Made by a program: the position numbers and the translations under genes. Source: Scatophagus argus (Eukaryota > Chordata > Actinopteri > Scatophagidae). From it: a DNA stretch of 64,000 nucleotides. The stretch spans positions 8,589,774 to 8,653,773 of the forward strand of contig NC_058513.1 of assembly GCF_020382885.2 (NCBI RefSeq), read 5' to 3'. Each line of letters opens with the position of its first letter. The first letter of the stretch is position 1. Below, piece after piece: positions 49,901-62,000 of the stretch. Below the pieces are notes generated by a model. It saw only the letters and a program-made list of their open reading frames with translations, searched no databases and had not been told where the DNA came from.

Positions 49901-52900
49901 TGGTGACGATGGCGATGAAGACAGGTGGGGGACACAGGCGGTTCTGGTGGAAGTACCAGCGTCGGTCTGTCTCGCAGGGCAGGATCTCATAGGCCACATA
50001 GCGAACAAAACGTTTGTACAAACCCAGCCCTGTCTCATCCAGCAGGATCTCCCTCTGCAGCGTGCGGCGGCCATTGGCAATGGCTCGTCGGAAGCTGCTG
50101 GAGCGCTTACTGCTCATCTGAGGAAAAGGTGGAAAAGATATTTTAAAAAAAGTATTACTTACAGTGGTCAACACAAGATCTTTTGAGTTTGTTAGGTCTG
50201 TTAGCACGTTTTTTGGGCGAGCTAGGTTTTGTGGACCCTCTTTTAATGGCCCTATAACTTTATTAGTTCAATTGCTTTCAGTTTGTCTTCATTTGTTTCT
50301 TTGAAAAATAAACATTTGAACTTTAAACTGTGTTTTAATGTGCCTGGTCAGCATGGTGCACAATTGGGAAAACAATGAGATGACAAAGAAACTTGGAATC
50401 TCAAAATGATTTTCATTTTCTTTGTGGATTTGCCATGATTATACAAGAGACCTTTTCAGTTTATTTTAAGGAACAGTTTAACATTTTTGGAAATACACAT
50501 ATTTGCGTTCTTACTGAGAATTAGATGGGAGGATTGATACCACTGTTATGTTCGCATGTTAAATATGAAACAATCACCAGCAACCAGTCGGCTTAGCTTA
50601 GCATTCAGTATAGACACAGGGGGAAACCACTCACCCGGTCTGTTCAAAGCTAATAAATGTTTAAATGAGCTGGGAAGGGAATTTTGTTACATGTGGACAG
50701 AGCCAAGCTAGCTGTTTCCAGTCTTAAAGCTAAGCTACATTAGCTTAACCAACCTCAAGCTCAAACAGATATGAGAGTGGCATTAAAATCCTCATCTATC
50801 TTTCCAAAAGAGGGCAAATAAGCATATTTCCCAAGCATATTTGCTGTTTGTTTTATGCAACTTGATGACTTAATGTCTTTTTTCCAATAAAGTCGTCCCA
50901 AGTTGTTATATAAGCATTGCTGTCTGCAGCAACAGGACACCTTATGATATAATAAGCAGATGTCATCATCTCCTGCTGCTTAATTTTTCGTTTTAGCAAT
51001 TAAATCAATAACTTTGTTCACGCGAAGTGGATCAAACATCAGTAAAGGAGAATAGCTTCTTTTCATATAATCCGAGGGAGGCTCATCAGTGTGACTAATG
51101 ATCCTAGATGGGGAGCCCACATTCAGAAAGTACTGATTTTTCACCAGGAGTAGCATGACAGTTTATGTAAGTTTTACTTTTATCATCAAATAATAAGGTT
51201 AAAGGGTGCTGACACTCTTCTTCTCAGACATTTTTTTTTCTGACTGAGTTCAGAGGCTTAGTTAACAATGAAATTTATCTTTGGCACATTGCTGTTGCAT
51301 TCAATGTGTACATTTTTCAATGTACTTTTAACTTTGTTTTGATTCATTTCATTTATGTGTGTTTTCAAGGTTTTCATGTCTTTTATTGTCTGTGTTGACT
51401 AATGGAAACCTCTTATTCAGCACCAAATGAAGAAAGAAATGATTGAGAAGTGTTTTTCAAGCAAAATGATTAATCAGCATCTTAAAACAACTCCAATCTT
51501 CCTGTTCAATGGTCTTTTCAGTTTAATCTGTGTGACACACGGATAAAGTATAGAAGATAAGATGCAAAGCATTATGCAGATGTTTGGTACAAGTACTGTT
51601 TATATGATAGTTGATGATTTTACTTTAACTTATACAGAACCAAAAACCATATTTAATGCTACATAAACCCGTAGTGAGTGTTTTTATTTAACTGGTTTTC
51701 AAAACAAACGTTCAATATTTGATATCAAATTGGAATCAACTGGTGATCACTTTTTTGCCACAAGAGAGATGACAGAACTACAGCTGAATATTCATGTATA
51801 AGTGGTTTTTGATTTAGACAGGATGTCAGCGTGACTGCTGGCAGGGTTGATTGTTGCGCAGACATCATAACAAATAAGCTGCTGAAGTGATTTTGCCCTT
51901 GAAAAGGAAATCTTTATTAAGAGGAGCTATTTCATAAAAAAGGAAAAGTGTGTGTGTGTGTGTGTGTGTGTGTGCATTCATGTTATCAGAGACTCCAGGT
52001 TTGCTTAGTGAGCAGGAGCTCTGCAGCAGCCTGCAGGCCAGCAGCACCAACTCTTGATAAGTTCTTTAATAGGGGCTTAGGATGAAAACTATCCTAATGC
52101 CACTATTTTGACAACTGAGGCAGAGAACTGTCAGGATAACAACACAGAGAATTCGTTTTCTGCCAGAGTAACCACTGAAAATACTGTCTGACCAGCCACC
52201 CTGAGCAGGGACCCTTTCGAGTTGATATCTATATTTCCTTACAGACAACAAGCATGTGTGCTTCACAGATAAAGATCTATTTAATGGCTGATACTCAGTC
52301 ACAATGTCAGATGCATGAATTCTCCACCGTAGCTAAAATAACACAGCTCCTTTGCGGACAACCGACTTAGCAATTATCTGGAAATCATGTGTTATGATGT
52401 TATGTGACTGTTTATGAAAAATAAATTCCAAGATACGCAGTGAAGGAAGAAAGAGAGGTCAGGTGTTCAGCTGTCAACAATATAAATCTACAACAGCAGA
52501 CCTTATGTGTAGGTACATGCAATGTGGCAGCTCTATATGACGTGTACTGAACACTCAAGAGGGGGCCTGCAGGAAGTACAACCATTTGTACTTCATTAAC
52601 CAGGTTCTGCTGCTTGTAGAATCGTTATATCTGGACACAGCAGGGGAGCTAGTCAAAGAAATTGCAGGTCAATAGTTATTAAAGCTAATGAGCTAAATAT
52701 ACTAGACCACAAAGACTGTAAGTAAATAAACAAATAATGAGGACGTCGTGAAGAGATCGCTCAACAAATGGATCAGGTGCCTTTTTTCTCCTTTTGAAAA
52801 AGTCACTCAGAAAAAGTGGGGAAAAAAAAGTCAAAAACAAGTGCTAATCCCTTTTGGAATTTAGCAGAGCAGGAAGCGGTAACTACCCTCACTGTGCGTA

Positions 52901-55900
52901 ATTATGACACTGGTGGTTGTACATTGAGGGTGTGAGGGCCTGTTGCACGGTGATAACCAGAATGATGTTGAGGTTGGGCTGCTAGCTCGCCCGCAGATGG
53001 GAGGGATGCATATTTAGTATGGAAATCAGGCCTGGAAAATGTAATTATGCTATACTTGAGGCAGGGAGCGAAGGCAGAAGAAGAGGAGTAGAGGGACATT
53101 AGAATGCAAAGGGGCAAAATTAAGAAGTGAAGATGAGATGCCTGCCTGGGTGAGTTCGATTCACAGATTCTACAGGCCACCAATGGACAGCGAAAGTGAG
53201 ATATCACCTTTCTTAATGTCTACATAAACTGTTGAATTCTCTGTGAAAAAGTATGTTCATACAAAGAAGAGAGGTGGAATAGAGAAAGGTTAGGGGATGC
53301 AAATGGAATGCAACATAAATTGTTTTCTTCAATGTCTCAGTTTATTTCATTGGTTACTACACCCTGCACTACATCCTCTCCCATTCATACCACCAATGTG
53401 AGAATTTTATTCCCGGGAGACGTGCGTGAGCATAACCGTCACTCTGCTTCCCTTCCTTCACTGACATGCAGGACGGCCGCCTCTAAAATGAGCATTTGCA
53501 GGCTTTTGAAGTGACAACAGAGGAGAGATGGTGAACGAGACAACAAGGCACACGTGAGCAGATAAAACTTCAGATAACCAGCGGAGGAGAGCGACGGGGC
53601 AAGAAGAGCCGAAAATCACATGACACGTGTGCATCAGTAATGGTGGAAGTTCCCTGACGAGGCCAACATCTGCCGCGGAATAACTGATGCTGAGGTTAAG
53701 AGCACAAAGATAAAGATAGTATTCCCCTTTAGGGATGGCTGACAGTGTGAAACAGCAAGGGTCCATCATCCCCCTCCTCTTGGTAGTGGCATGTTGCCTA
53801 CAGTACACAGTGCTCTCAGCTATAGTCAGTTGTCCTTGATGGATTAATTATCCACACCACATGGTCAATACCTCACAGCTCAATACTAATTAGTAATAAC
53901 AATTAGAAAATGCAGTTTAAAGGCCATTCTAGTGTTTGTACGGCAATATGATACAAATCAAAACATATGTCCATATACGTCACTATAGAGTTTATGGTGG
54001 TGACCATATTTCACCAAAAATGGAAAAATATGCCAATTAACCAAGCTTACATGGTGACTGACCACCACCAACCTAACAGTGCCACAATATCATTTACTAT
54101 GTAATTTATGAGTCATTCAGAAGATCAGAATCCACTTCTACCCTGCTCTCTCCCTCTTTCATACTTACACTCATGAACTCAGAATCTAAATCACTGCGGA
54201 TCTCAGCCCCTGCTGATTCTAGCCTGACCCAGATACCCTGTTCTTTCTTGCCCAAATCCTTTTAAAATGAGAGTACACCTTTTTCTTGCCCTCAGCAGTT
54301 TACAGCCTTCCTTCATGCTTTAATCATTGTGGTGCTAAAACTCAGGGAAAAAACAAAACAAAACAAAACCTTCACTCCAGGACACTTAAGCAAAGTGCAG
54401 CACTTTTAGCCCACAGCCCCCATCTAAAACAGAAAGCCTTGACTAGAGCTTGGAGTGGGATGTGAGGTTGATAGGTAGCATCTGTGTCCCTGGAGACAGA
54501 TGCACTGTGGGCACTTAATGTGAATTTAAAACTTTAAAACACTGTATGCCAACTACTTAGAGAGTGTCTTGGCCAGGACTGTAACTGAAATTCATTTCTG
54601 CTCTCAATACTGCTTCCAGTTAGGTCTGTCACAGTATCAGATTTTCACAAATCATGATAACAATATCAACGTGGTATCTTTAGAGGATTTGCAAAATGAA
54701 AATGAAAAAAGCAGAGTGTAGGGAGGTGGAAAGAGACTGTAACCAACTGTACAAAAATGTACAAAAAGAAAAATTTCACTTAGCGAGCAGTGAAAAGGCA
54801 GCTAAATGAACTGGTAAGCAAAAGATGGACAAGGTGTGATATATTTGCTGGATTATTTACATGATATACCAATATTTATCTTTAAATAAAACAATTATAG
54901 CTAACACTGGTATATGACACCCTTACTAGCAATCTGACAAAATACTCACCCTGGTTAAAGCAGAATATTTGAATACATGTTACATAAGCCTTTCTCTAAC
55001 TATACCTCCTGAGGGAACAGAAAATGTAAGTGCAGCATTTGGGCAGAAGGGTAAAAATGAGTCACAAAGCAAAAATCTTCAAAATCCCTCAACCTTAACA
55101 AAGAGAATCCCTTGCCATAATCTCTGAAATACACCCTCTACCCGTGTAATTAACCGTGGCAGCCATTTTGGATCTCCGTCTAACATTAGCCAAATTACCA
55201 CCCGAAGGAAAACAATGACACACTTCTTCAATTACACAGCTGGTACATGATAGCATCGAAGGAGCCTCTTTAAAGAAATCGATACATACAATTACACATA
55301 CGGCAATACATCTGACTTCAGGCTGACCTGGTTTTACCCTCAATTCATAAACAGATGCTCATCCATCACCTCCACCCACCCAAACCTACCAGGTGTGAAC
55401 TTTGACACTTTGGCCGTCCCTCAGCCTCCTGCATCTCCAAAATGTCGGTGTGTAATTGTACGGAAATGTGTCACCACGTGTAAAATGTGCGCAGGTTGTC
55501 TTGCTGTGTGGGTTTTTGTAGCTAAGTAGTCGCATACACACCTAAACTGTTTTGTGAATGTATTTGTATGAATGAGTGTGTGTGTGTGTACAGTTCCCCA
55601 AGAGAGGTTTTAGCAGAGCGTTATTTATTCACCCCTCTGGCTGAACTGAGCTCTCTGGCTAAGATCGCCCTGCATGAAAGATGTGTTGAGAGGGTCTTGT
55701 ACTTGCACACTCACACACCAGAGAAGCTGTTGCACTGACGGTACTATTCAAACATTTACACCCACTGAGGTCGAGAGAAGCGGCGTGGATTCATGGCTGC
55801 ATTGAGCGAACGTAGAACAACAAATCAGAAAGATGTTGTACACACCAGCTCGAGACACAACTGAGTGAAAGTGCAACAGCTTGTAGGCTGAAGGCATCAA

Positions 55901-58900
55901 AAAAAGACATGGACTGAGCGTGTTCACACACACACACACACACACACACTGCACTTTGCCATGTTCAGGGGAGCTCGATCTTCCACTGAGGTTAGACCGC
56001 AAATCTATAAAGACACTAGAATTTAAGCATGAGCTACAGTGTAACGGCAGCAGCGAACTTTACACCAAGACATGGCTGTCATCTGTCACACACTGTGGAG
56101 TGATTATTTTAAATCTGCCTGAGATACAGAGATGTGAATGGAGATACATATAGAGAGGGGACAGAAAGTAGAGAATACAGGCCAGGAGACAGTGATGAGA
56201 GGAACTAAAGAAAAAGAGGAAACTGGAGAGACGCAGGTGAAAATGATAAAAGTCACCGAGCAGCAGAGAGGAAGCGGAGGAGGAGAGAAAGAAGGCCGGA
56301 GGTATTTTGTCGATGACCTGGTTGAAAATGTCAAGCTACACGCGCACTTCCCGAGCAACAGCCTGGAGTTCACCCCGGAGGATAGAGACCTGCAGAGCTC
56401 ACGCATCATCTGCCGCGAGACGACCGGGTGGGGGCAGGTTCACATTAACATTCGAATATCCTCCAAAATTAGTCAGCAAATCTGTACTGGCAGTGCTCAT
56501 GTGTATGAATGAGAGTCTGTCTGTGTTTGAATCAGTGTGTGTACATCACAGAGAGGGGAGTAGTGAGGCAGACTGAGAGAAAGTGGGTGGTTGCATTAAT
56601 TAATAATAAAATACCCGGAAGCGTTTGCATATGTGCAAATTGTATGCATGCACAAAACAGTGTGGGTATGATCTGTGTGCAATCACATGTGTATATCAGG
56701 CAAATTTTTAAAATCAGACCTTAGGGTCAAAATCTGTGTGAGGCTGGGGGTTCTCAAATTGCCTCAGATTACTGCCTGCTATTACCAGTGCTTGGCTAAT
56801 CGAAGGCAATTTGCATTTGGCTGATGGGCAATTTTAAAAGTGTCTCCCTGATGCCGTTGTAGGCGAGGCAAAGCATTTTTTTTTCCCACCTAACATATGC
56901 TCACAAGGAGTGCAGAATGAAACAGAAGGAAATGAAATCTGAGGGTTCAAGGAGGCAGGTTCAAAACAGGGGGGTGGGTGATATTATATGACTTGAGAAA
57001 GGAATGTTTGAAGATGAGAATGCACTGAAACGAGACGAGGGGAAAAGAAAGAACAAAACTTCAAGATTGGTGGAGGAAGATAACTGCGCACTTCCGTGAA
57101 AGAAGGCCGGTGAAAAGGAGAGGCTGCACATAGGGAGCAGCACCTCTGTACTGATTTCTACAGAGGCCCTGAAGGTCAAAACACAGCAGAGGTGCTCACG
57201 CAGCTCCAACATCACAAACAAACTTTCAAGTATTTTGCTTTCTCTTACGACCAGTCCAGGGTGTAGCCCGCCTCTCGCCTGTAGTCAGCTGGGATAGGCT
57301 CTAGCTCCCCCGCGACCCTGACGGATAAGCGGTATAGAAAATGGATGGATGGATGATTTCTCTTACTTTTCTTTACTATTCCATCTATGAAATAGAAATA
57401 AGATATACTGAAATGTCCGTCAAAATACAGCATTAATGTGACTCAGGCAGGTCTGAATTATGTTAGATTAATGTTTGACTCTTACAATAATGTTCAGGTG
57501 TGATTGAATGGGATTTTGCAGACACATCAGCACTGATGATGTCTTTAAATTAGGAGACTGATGCACATTTATACACAGCAGCAGTACCTTTGGCCAGGAA
57601 AGTAAAAAGTAGATTTCGGGTTTATACAATGCAGTTTTTTGTGATAAAGCAGTCCTTAGGGATAAACTCCAGAGATATGAGGACATTTTTATTTATTACC
57701 CAATTGAAGTTTACACCTTTGCCCACCCCTATGCTAACAACACTTCCATAAATATAAACATTCCCCTTTTCTTTCAGGGTTCCTGGAAATATTTTAATGT
57801 CATTATGTGTCAAAAGCATATCAAATAGGCATATTACATCACATCAGTATCTTTGTTAAAATAGGCCCTTATGAGTTGCATCTGCTCTTTCATCCTTTTC
57901 AATTTCAATTTAGAAGTGGTGCAAAAACACTGTTGAGGGTATAGAAAGAGTAAATGACACTGAACAGTCACCAAGGGCCAATCACAAACAAGAAGTTGTG
58001 TTTTTCGAATCGTTGTAGTGCTTTGACCTTCAGGGCCGAGATTCAAGGAATAGGACATGGTCCAAACTTAGTGGCCTCTTGCGGCCTTCATTACAGACCA
58101 TGGCCAGCACAACACTAGAGGAGAGAAAGAGATAAAGAATAAAGGAGACAAATAAATAATGGGAGAAAACCAAGAGAGACGAATGAGCTTAAGGAGGTGA
58201 AAATATTCTAGGAACCGCTTTGCATTGAATTAATCTGGCTGCTTATGCCAGTATGGTGCCAGAAGCTGAAGGCAGGTGCTCTTCCACGCAGTTGGAGAGT
58301 ATTTGAATATACAGCTCTACATGAATTTCTAATAGGAACCTAATTGTAAACAGATACGTGAAAAAGCCCGTCCTCACATTCAAAGCAGCAGCAAAGAACA
58401 ACAACTGCCTTAGAAGAAGACATCTGCAACTGCAATTAACAGAATATGAAAGTACACAGCGGTCGCACAGTATCAGTCTTGTTCCTGTTACATTATTTAA
58501 TATTTCTTCTTATCGCTTATGATAAATAAAACTTGTTGCTCTGGTGTAGTGGCTCTGTCAGCTTGGATGCATGGCTTGTGAGGTTAAGTGTCTGGATTTA
58601 CCGACACATTAACCGAAAAGATTGATCCTCCTTTTGCAGGACAACAACCTGAATGCTTGAGTCAATTTTCACCACTGCGGAACTCGCTGGCTCGATATGA
58701 ATCAATTCTGTAACCTTTCAGAAATCCAGCAAAAGCAGGTGAATGTGTGTAAATTTGCACCAGTGCTGCATCACATAAAATTCCTCACATGACTCTCTCT
58801 GCATCACTACCTGTAAATCTGTGTCTGTGTGTATGCATATCTACTTTCCACTCACCAGCTCAATGAGCTCCTGGTAGCACACCTGTCCCTCTTCATTGCT

Positions 58901-59014
58901 CTGGACCAGGGCTAACAGCATGTCCAGCTTGGATGGGTCCAGCTGCAGCTCATGGTGCTCCACCAAGCTGGTGAAGTTCTCCACTGCGATGAAACCGGTG
59001 TTCTCTGGGTCCAG
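31314..59014 (-). CDS. rhbdl1: Rhomboid-related protein 1 (serine protease), N-terminal exon(s) not found
   Basis: Intramembrane serine protease of the rhomboid family with an N-terminal EF-hand-like region. Seven minus-strand coding exons: 59014-58856, 50117-49893, 48964-48816, 48687-48575, 34899-34799, 33035-32975 and 31585-31314. They join in frame for 359 residues to TGA. Order of features: EF-hand-like [20 protein letters not shown] with [24 protein letters not shown]1 near [18 protein letters not shown]; the WR loop [17 protein letters not shown]; helix [15 protein letters not shown]; the catalytic serine in [16 protein letters not shown]; the catalytic histidine in [13 protein letters not shown]; and the C-terminus [22 protein letters not shown] and the EF-hand sequence fit RHBDL1 better than RHBDL3. 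The first exon (MDRSSLLQL-like in human) is not seen, so the 5' end lies further right or beyond the window. Introns reach 13.7 and 8.7 kb. Confidence 0.95.
31586..34798 (-). other. rhbdl1 introns around the 33 kb exon
   Basis: Two introns (32974-31586 and 34798-33036) flank the small 61-bp exon. The first contains the Tc1 relic. The rest shows no gene or further recognised repeat. Small open frames here are shadows or noise. Confidence 0.5.
31659..32149 (-). mobile_element. Internally deleted Tc1/mariner-type transposon
   Basis: About 490 bp in a rhbdl1 intron. The ends are inverted repeats around tagacaaaagta (31665) and tacttttgtctata (32128-32141). Inside, on the minus strand, a fragment of a Tc1-type DDE transposase is readable ([51 protein letters not shown]). 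The usual segment between DW and the downstream RLRARP is missing, and the N-terminal two thirds are gone. Full copies of such elements are roughly 1.6 kb, so this is a non-autonomous relic. The boundary is accurate to a few bases. Confidence 0.85.
34906..34986. repeat. (GA)n microsatellite forming the polypyrimidine tract of a rhbdl1 intron
   Basis: (GA) runs at about 34906-34955 and 34967-34986, broken by gtaagataggaa. On the transcribed minus strand this reads (TC)n directly before the ctccctccag acceptor of the exon at 34899-34799. It therefore serves as, or extends, the pyrimidine tract. Confidence 0.9.
35371..35392. repeat. (CA)11 microsatellite
   Basis: Uninterrupted CA dinucleotides in the 13.7 kb rhbdl1 intron. 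Confidence 0.95.
36660..36680. repeat. (TG)10 microsatellite
   Basis: Uninterrupted TG dinucleotides in the 13.7 kb rhbdl1 intron. Confidence 0.95.
43923..44127. repeat. 52-bp perfect inverted repeat associated with two inverted LINE tails
   Basis: Arm A at 43923-43974 (begins cacactgatcatatgttttg) is exactly reverse-complementary to arm A' at 44039-44090, with a 64-bp loop. The loop contains a LINE tail (ttccctcgggatcaataaag plus (TATC)n, from 43981). Right after A' comes the inverse tail ((GATA)n-like, then ttgatcccgaggga, to about 44116). The order A-B-A'-B' means two copies of the tail in opposite orientation. Confidence 0.85.
44380..44606 (+). mobile_element. LINE 3' UTR fragment with AAATA-type tail
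   Basis: The sequence aaaagcccatctggggacaag followed by gcactgcaaattaaatgcta and an (AAATA)n-rich end resembles a widespread 3' end of fish non-LTR retrotransposons. It is 5'-truncated with no coding part. The family is uncertain. Confidence 0.5.
46485..46700. repeat. Degenerate dispersed teleost repeat
   Basis: Contains caatgctaatgctatttagc, aacatgctcagcatcttagt and acaatgttagcattccagca. This pattern is typical of a common fish repeat built of ATGCTAA/TTAGCAT words. Boundaries are approximate and the class uncertain. Confidence 0.45.
48688..49892 (-). other. rhbdl1 introns between 48.7 and 49.9 kb
   Basis: A short intron (48815-48688) and a ~930-bp intron (49892-48965) with consensus splice sites. 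No other features are recognised. Confidence 0.6.
50465..50835. mobile_element. MITE-like non-autonomous DNA element
   Basis: The left end (tttggaaatacacatatttg) and the right end (gcaaataagcatatttccca) are imperfect inverted repeats. The interior has the typical words cttagcttagcattcagtat, acacagggggaaacc and a segment near agccaagctagctgtttcca. This composition matches a very common percomorph repeat. The copy is diverged and the right end looks shortened. Confidence 0.65.
51948..51974. repeat. (GT)13 microsatellite
   Basis: Uninterrupted GT dinucleotides in the 8.7 kb rhbdl1 intron. Confidence 0.95.
55925..55949. repeat. (CA)12 microsatellite
   Basis: Uninterrupted CA dinucleotides in the 8.7 kb rhbdl1 intron. 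Confidence 0.95.
57249..57356 (+). mobile_element. 5'-truncated LINE insertion (Rex3/RTE-like tail) with target-site duplication
   Basis: A 108-bp insert reads ccagggtgtagcccgcctct, then gtcagctgggataggctcta, and ends with a (GGAT)n/(GATG)n run. It is flanked by the exact 10-bp direct repeat tttctcttac (57239-57248 and 57357-57366), the expected target-site duplication. A GATG tail is known for Rex3 elements of the RTE clade. I name the family with moderate confidence only. It is far too short to be autonomous. Confidence 0.85.
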
Positions 59015-62000
59015 CTGGAGAACAAAAACAACAGCCATTGAAGAAGTTACCGTAATGCATTGTGATTTTTGTTGATCAGTTTGTCCTAAGATAGACAGCT
59101 GGGACATATACACAGAAATACAACAGAACCTCATGAACACAAATAAGAGCTACATGGTTGAAGGAATCAGTTCAGACAGTGACATATTAATTAAGCTGTG
59201 CTGCTTCAATGATGCCTTTGAAAGAATTAGACATGCTTTAGGGAAAAAAAAGCCTCATTCGACCTCACCATAGGAGCAGGTTTATCCAATCAAACAGCAG
59301 GATGGTGGCTGTTTGGAGCAGCAGAGAAGACAGACGGGCTTGTCATTAGCACACACAGTGACCCACTGACAAAAAAATATCTCTCAGCATTAAATGAGGT
59401 TGACTTTTCAGTCTTTGTTTCTGAGGGGATGCTTCATTTGACTGTGTGAGTCCGTCCTTGGTCGCATTTGCAGCTCGTAGTCAGTGTGGCTTTTATAATC
59501 ACCGCTCACTCACTGAGACCCACAGCCCCATGGGTTATTACTGCTGATGTCTGTATGCCAGTATGCTGCTCCTCGTAATTGATTTAAGCAGGAGAGCATC
59601 ATAAAAAAGGCTCAGTGTAGTTGTCTAAAATAGTGCCCTGTTAAAAATGGCTTGTAAAGTATAGGGTGTGCTTGGTTTTATGGAACATGGGGGGTTTTTT
59701 GGGCGGAAGTTTCACATCCACATTTCTTGATTTTCTTCCCTTACCGTCTCCTTAAATGCATTCAAGCGTCCTACAATGGACTCTTAATTTCTCATGCCAG
59801 CTCTCCTTAGTGCATCTGATCATGTTTGTGCAAAAGTGCCCGAGGACAAACTGGAGTACAAAGAGACCACATGGGAAGAGTCCTTACTGCTTCATATTTT
59901 ACTGTTTCCTGAATGCTAACACAGCCTCATTAGGTTTCAGATAGTAAACCAACAGCCTCTTGTTGCCTTGGGGAAGAGTGAGCTTGCAGATGTTGCGTCA
60001 GTGTGGAGTCAGTCATGCTGGATTATGGTTGTCCGTGTCAGGAGTCCACGAGAAGAATCCCATCTAGGTCACCTTAGTCCGGACCTGGCCTGCTCTGGGT
60101 ATTTTGTCGGCTGCTTGAGGAGAGCCGCGTTAAATTATGCCGAGCCGTGTCAGTGTCCGCTGCAGGAGGCTTGAAGCTTAAAGCTCTATTGCTCAACTAA
60201 GGGCAAAGCAGATCCATCAGGGAATGCATGTTTCCTACACGTGGTCCCCCCCTCTACACTGTTTCCAGGTTTTTCTGCACAAGCATCCCTTAAATTCCAC
60301 TTACTCTATCTTTTTTAATTCCCCTGAAAACTTTTGTATTTATTCACATGGGAGAGCATAGTGGATGCAGGAACTAATGGGTTAGCTTTGATGATGCTTG
60401 ACTCAGAATGAGTGTTTTCCCACTGCTGAATGATGTAGTGGGGGGATTTTGTTTGTTATGATACTTTTATAATACACATACATGAGCAGAAAAAGAGCTT
60501 TTAACCAATATTAACCAAGATTTTGTAAACATACAACCACCGCTGACTGTGGGGAATTTCCCGATGACTCTCTTTAAGTGCATTGTTTAATATCCATACA
60601 ATACTTAACTACTTATCTACTTTCTTGGTCACTGTCCACTCGTGCATAGCAGTATAATCTCAAAACTCAGCTCGTGAGTCTGTCAAGGCAGTCTGCAATT
60701 CACATAAAGCCTTAAACTGTGAAACATCTGAACCAAGATGGGAAAGAAAATGGCCTAGGTTTATTTTTAGATAATCCCCTTAACTGTGTTTTCCATGGAC
60801 GTTTGTTAAAACACGGCCCCGTTCTCCCCTTGAGGCTCGCTTAGCAACATAGTGCCGATACGTCCAGCATTAGTGATGTGTAAGGTACGAGGACGACATG
60901 TGGGGAATAAAGGTGTGGGAGAGAAAAAAGGAGAGAGCAGAGAGGCCAGAGGTGGAAAATATAAGGAGGTGGATGGTGTTGGTTGATGAAATGAAGGAAA
61001 TGAAAAATGACAAAGTTAAAAGAACAGCAGAGAAGAAGGTATGAAAAGAGAGGCAAGGAGAACTGAGACAGACAGAAATGAAACGGAGACGCACAGAGAA
61101 TAAAAATGCCTTGCTGCTGTCTGTTATGCTGTACATCTGCCTAACACAGCAGTCTGGCAGTGAGTCCTCTTCTTCTCTGTCCTATAAGAGGACTATGACA
61201 CACTCCAGTGCTCTGCATTCACTTGCCACAGAGGGGAGATAGATCAGATTCTAATGTGCTCCTGGCTCAGCCTGGGCTGACAGGGGGAACAGAGAGCCGC
61301 ACTGGAGACGTCTGATTACTGTCAGCCTCCATATGTCAGCACATCACTACCCATACGGCAGAAGCACACTCTATATGGCTGTGCACATTTACACAAAGCC
61401 ATGTGTTGACGCTGAGCTGTCACATTGCACTGATACTATTACCCTTCATAGGCTGACCTTATTCAGGAAAAATGTTACACAGGGGAGACTGTCTGCAGAG
61501 GATACAAGGAGGAGGGGGTTTGGTTCTTGTTTCCAATTAGGGTTATCAATTAACAGCAGGCTAGTGGTGTGTGTGAACAAGGGTGAGAGAGAGACAGAGA
61601 GAAAAAAAAGATTTGGAAGAAGGAAGGGAAAAAAGCACTGAGAGGGAAGCAGTTATTGAAGCAATCCAACACTGGTGAGGGCGACACTTTGACAAGCTGC
61701 ATGTGTTGCCATGGTTACCAGTTGCCCGTGTGTCATCCCTTTCTTGCTCCCCCACCACCACCACTCCCCCGACATATTGGTGTTCAAGAGGCAAAGGAAA
61801 GGGAGAGAAAGACCAAAGCGGGAAGGATACAGAGCAGGAAGGGAAACAGAATACAGATGGATGAACAGAATGAGATGGTAATAAAACAAAGGCTGAGTTT
61901 AGACGTAAAGGAGAATGAGAGGCGGGGTCAGAGATTATGGCTGGAAGGAGGACGTTTTACAGCAGAGAGACAGGCTGGCTCAAGAGCAAGTGGGAGGAGA

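Larger units (their letters stand above)
50118..58855 (-). other. 8.7 kb rhbdl1 intron
   Basis: Lies between the EF-hand exon and the exon coding SSKRSSSF. It contains a MITE-like element, GT/CA microsatellites and a LINE insertion with target-site duplication. Open frames such as 56138-56512 (+) are purine-rich and unsupported. No other gene is seen. Confidence 0.55.

Noticed and set aside
50112-50117. ATG AGC AGT as a start codon for rhbdl1
   Set aside because: It is an internal codon. The upstream EF-hand exon joins in frame and family members have Ile or Met at this junction.
49889-50186. Frames on both strands overlapping the rhbdl1 exon
   Set aside because: Shadows of the exon encoding [10 protein letters not shown].
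54600-54900. Possible further dispersed repeat (cacagtatcagattttcaca)
   Set aside because: The similarity to known fish repeats is too vague to call without a library search.
56138-56512. 124-codon plus-strand open frame, Glu/Lys/Gly-rich
   Set aside because: Purine-rich low-complexity DNA produces such frames by chance. It is antisense within a rhbdl1 intron and has no recognised domain.
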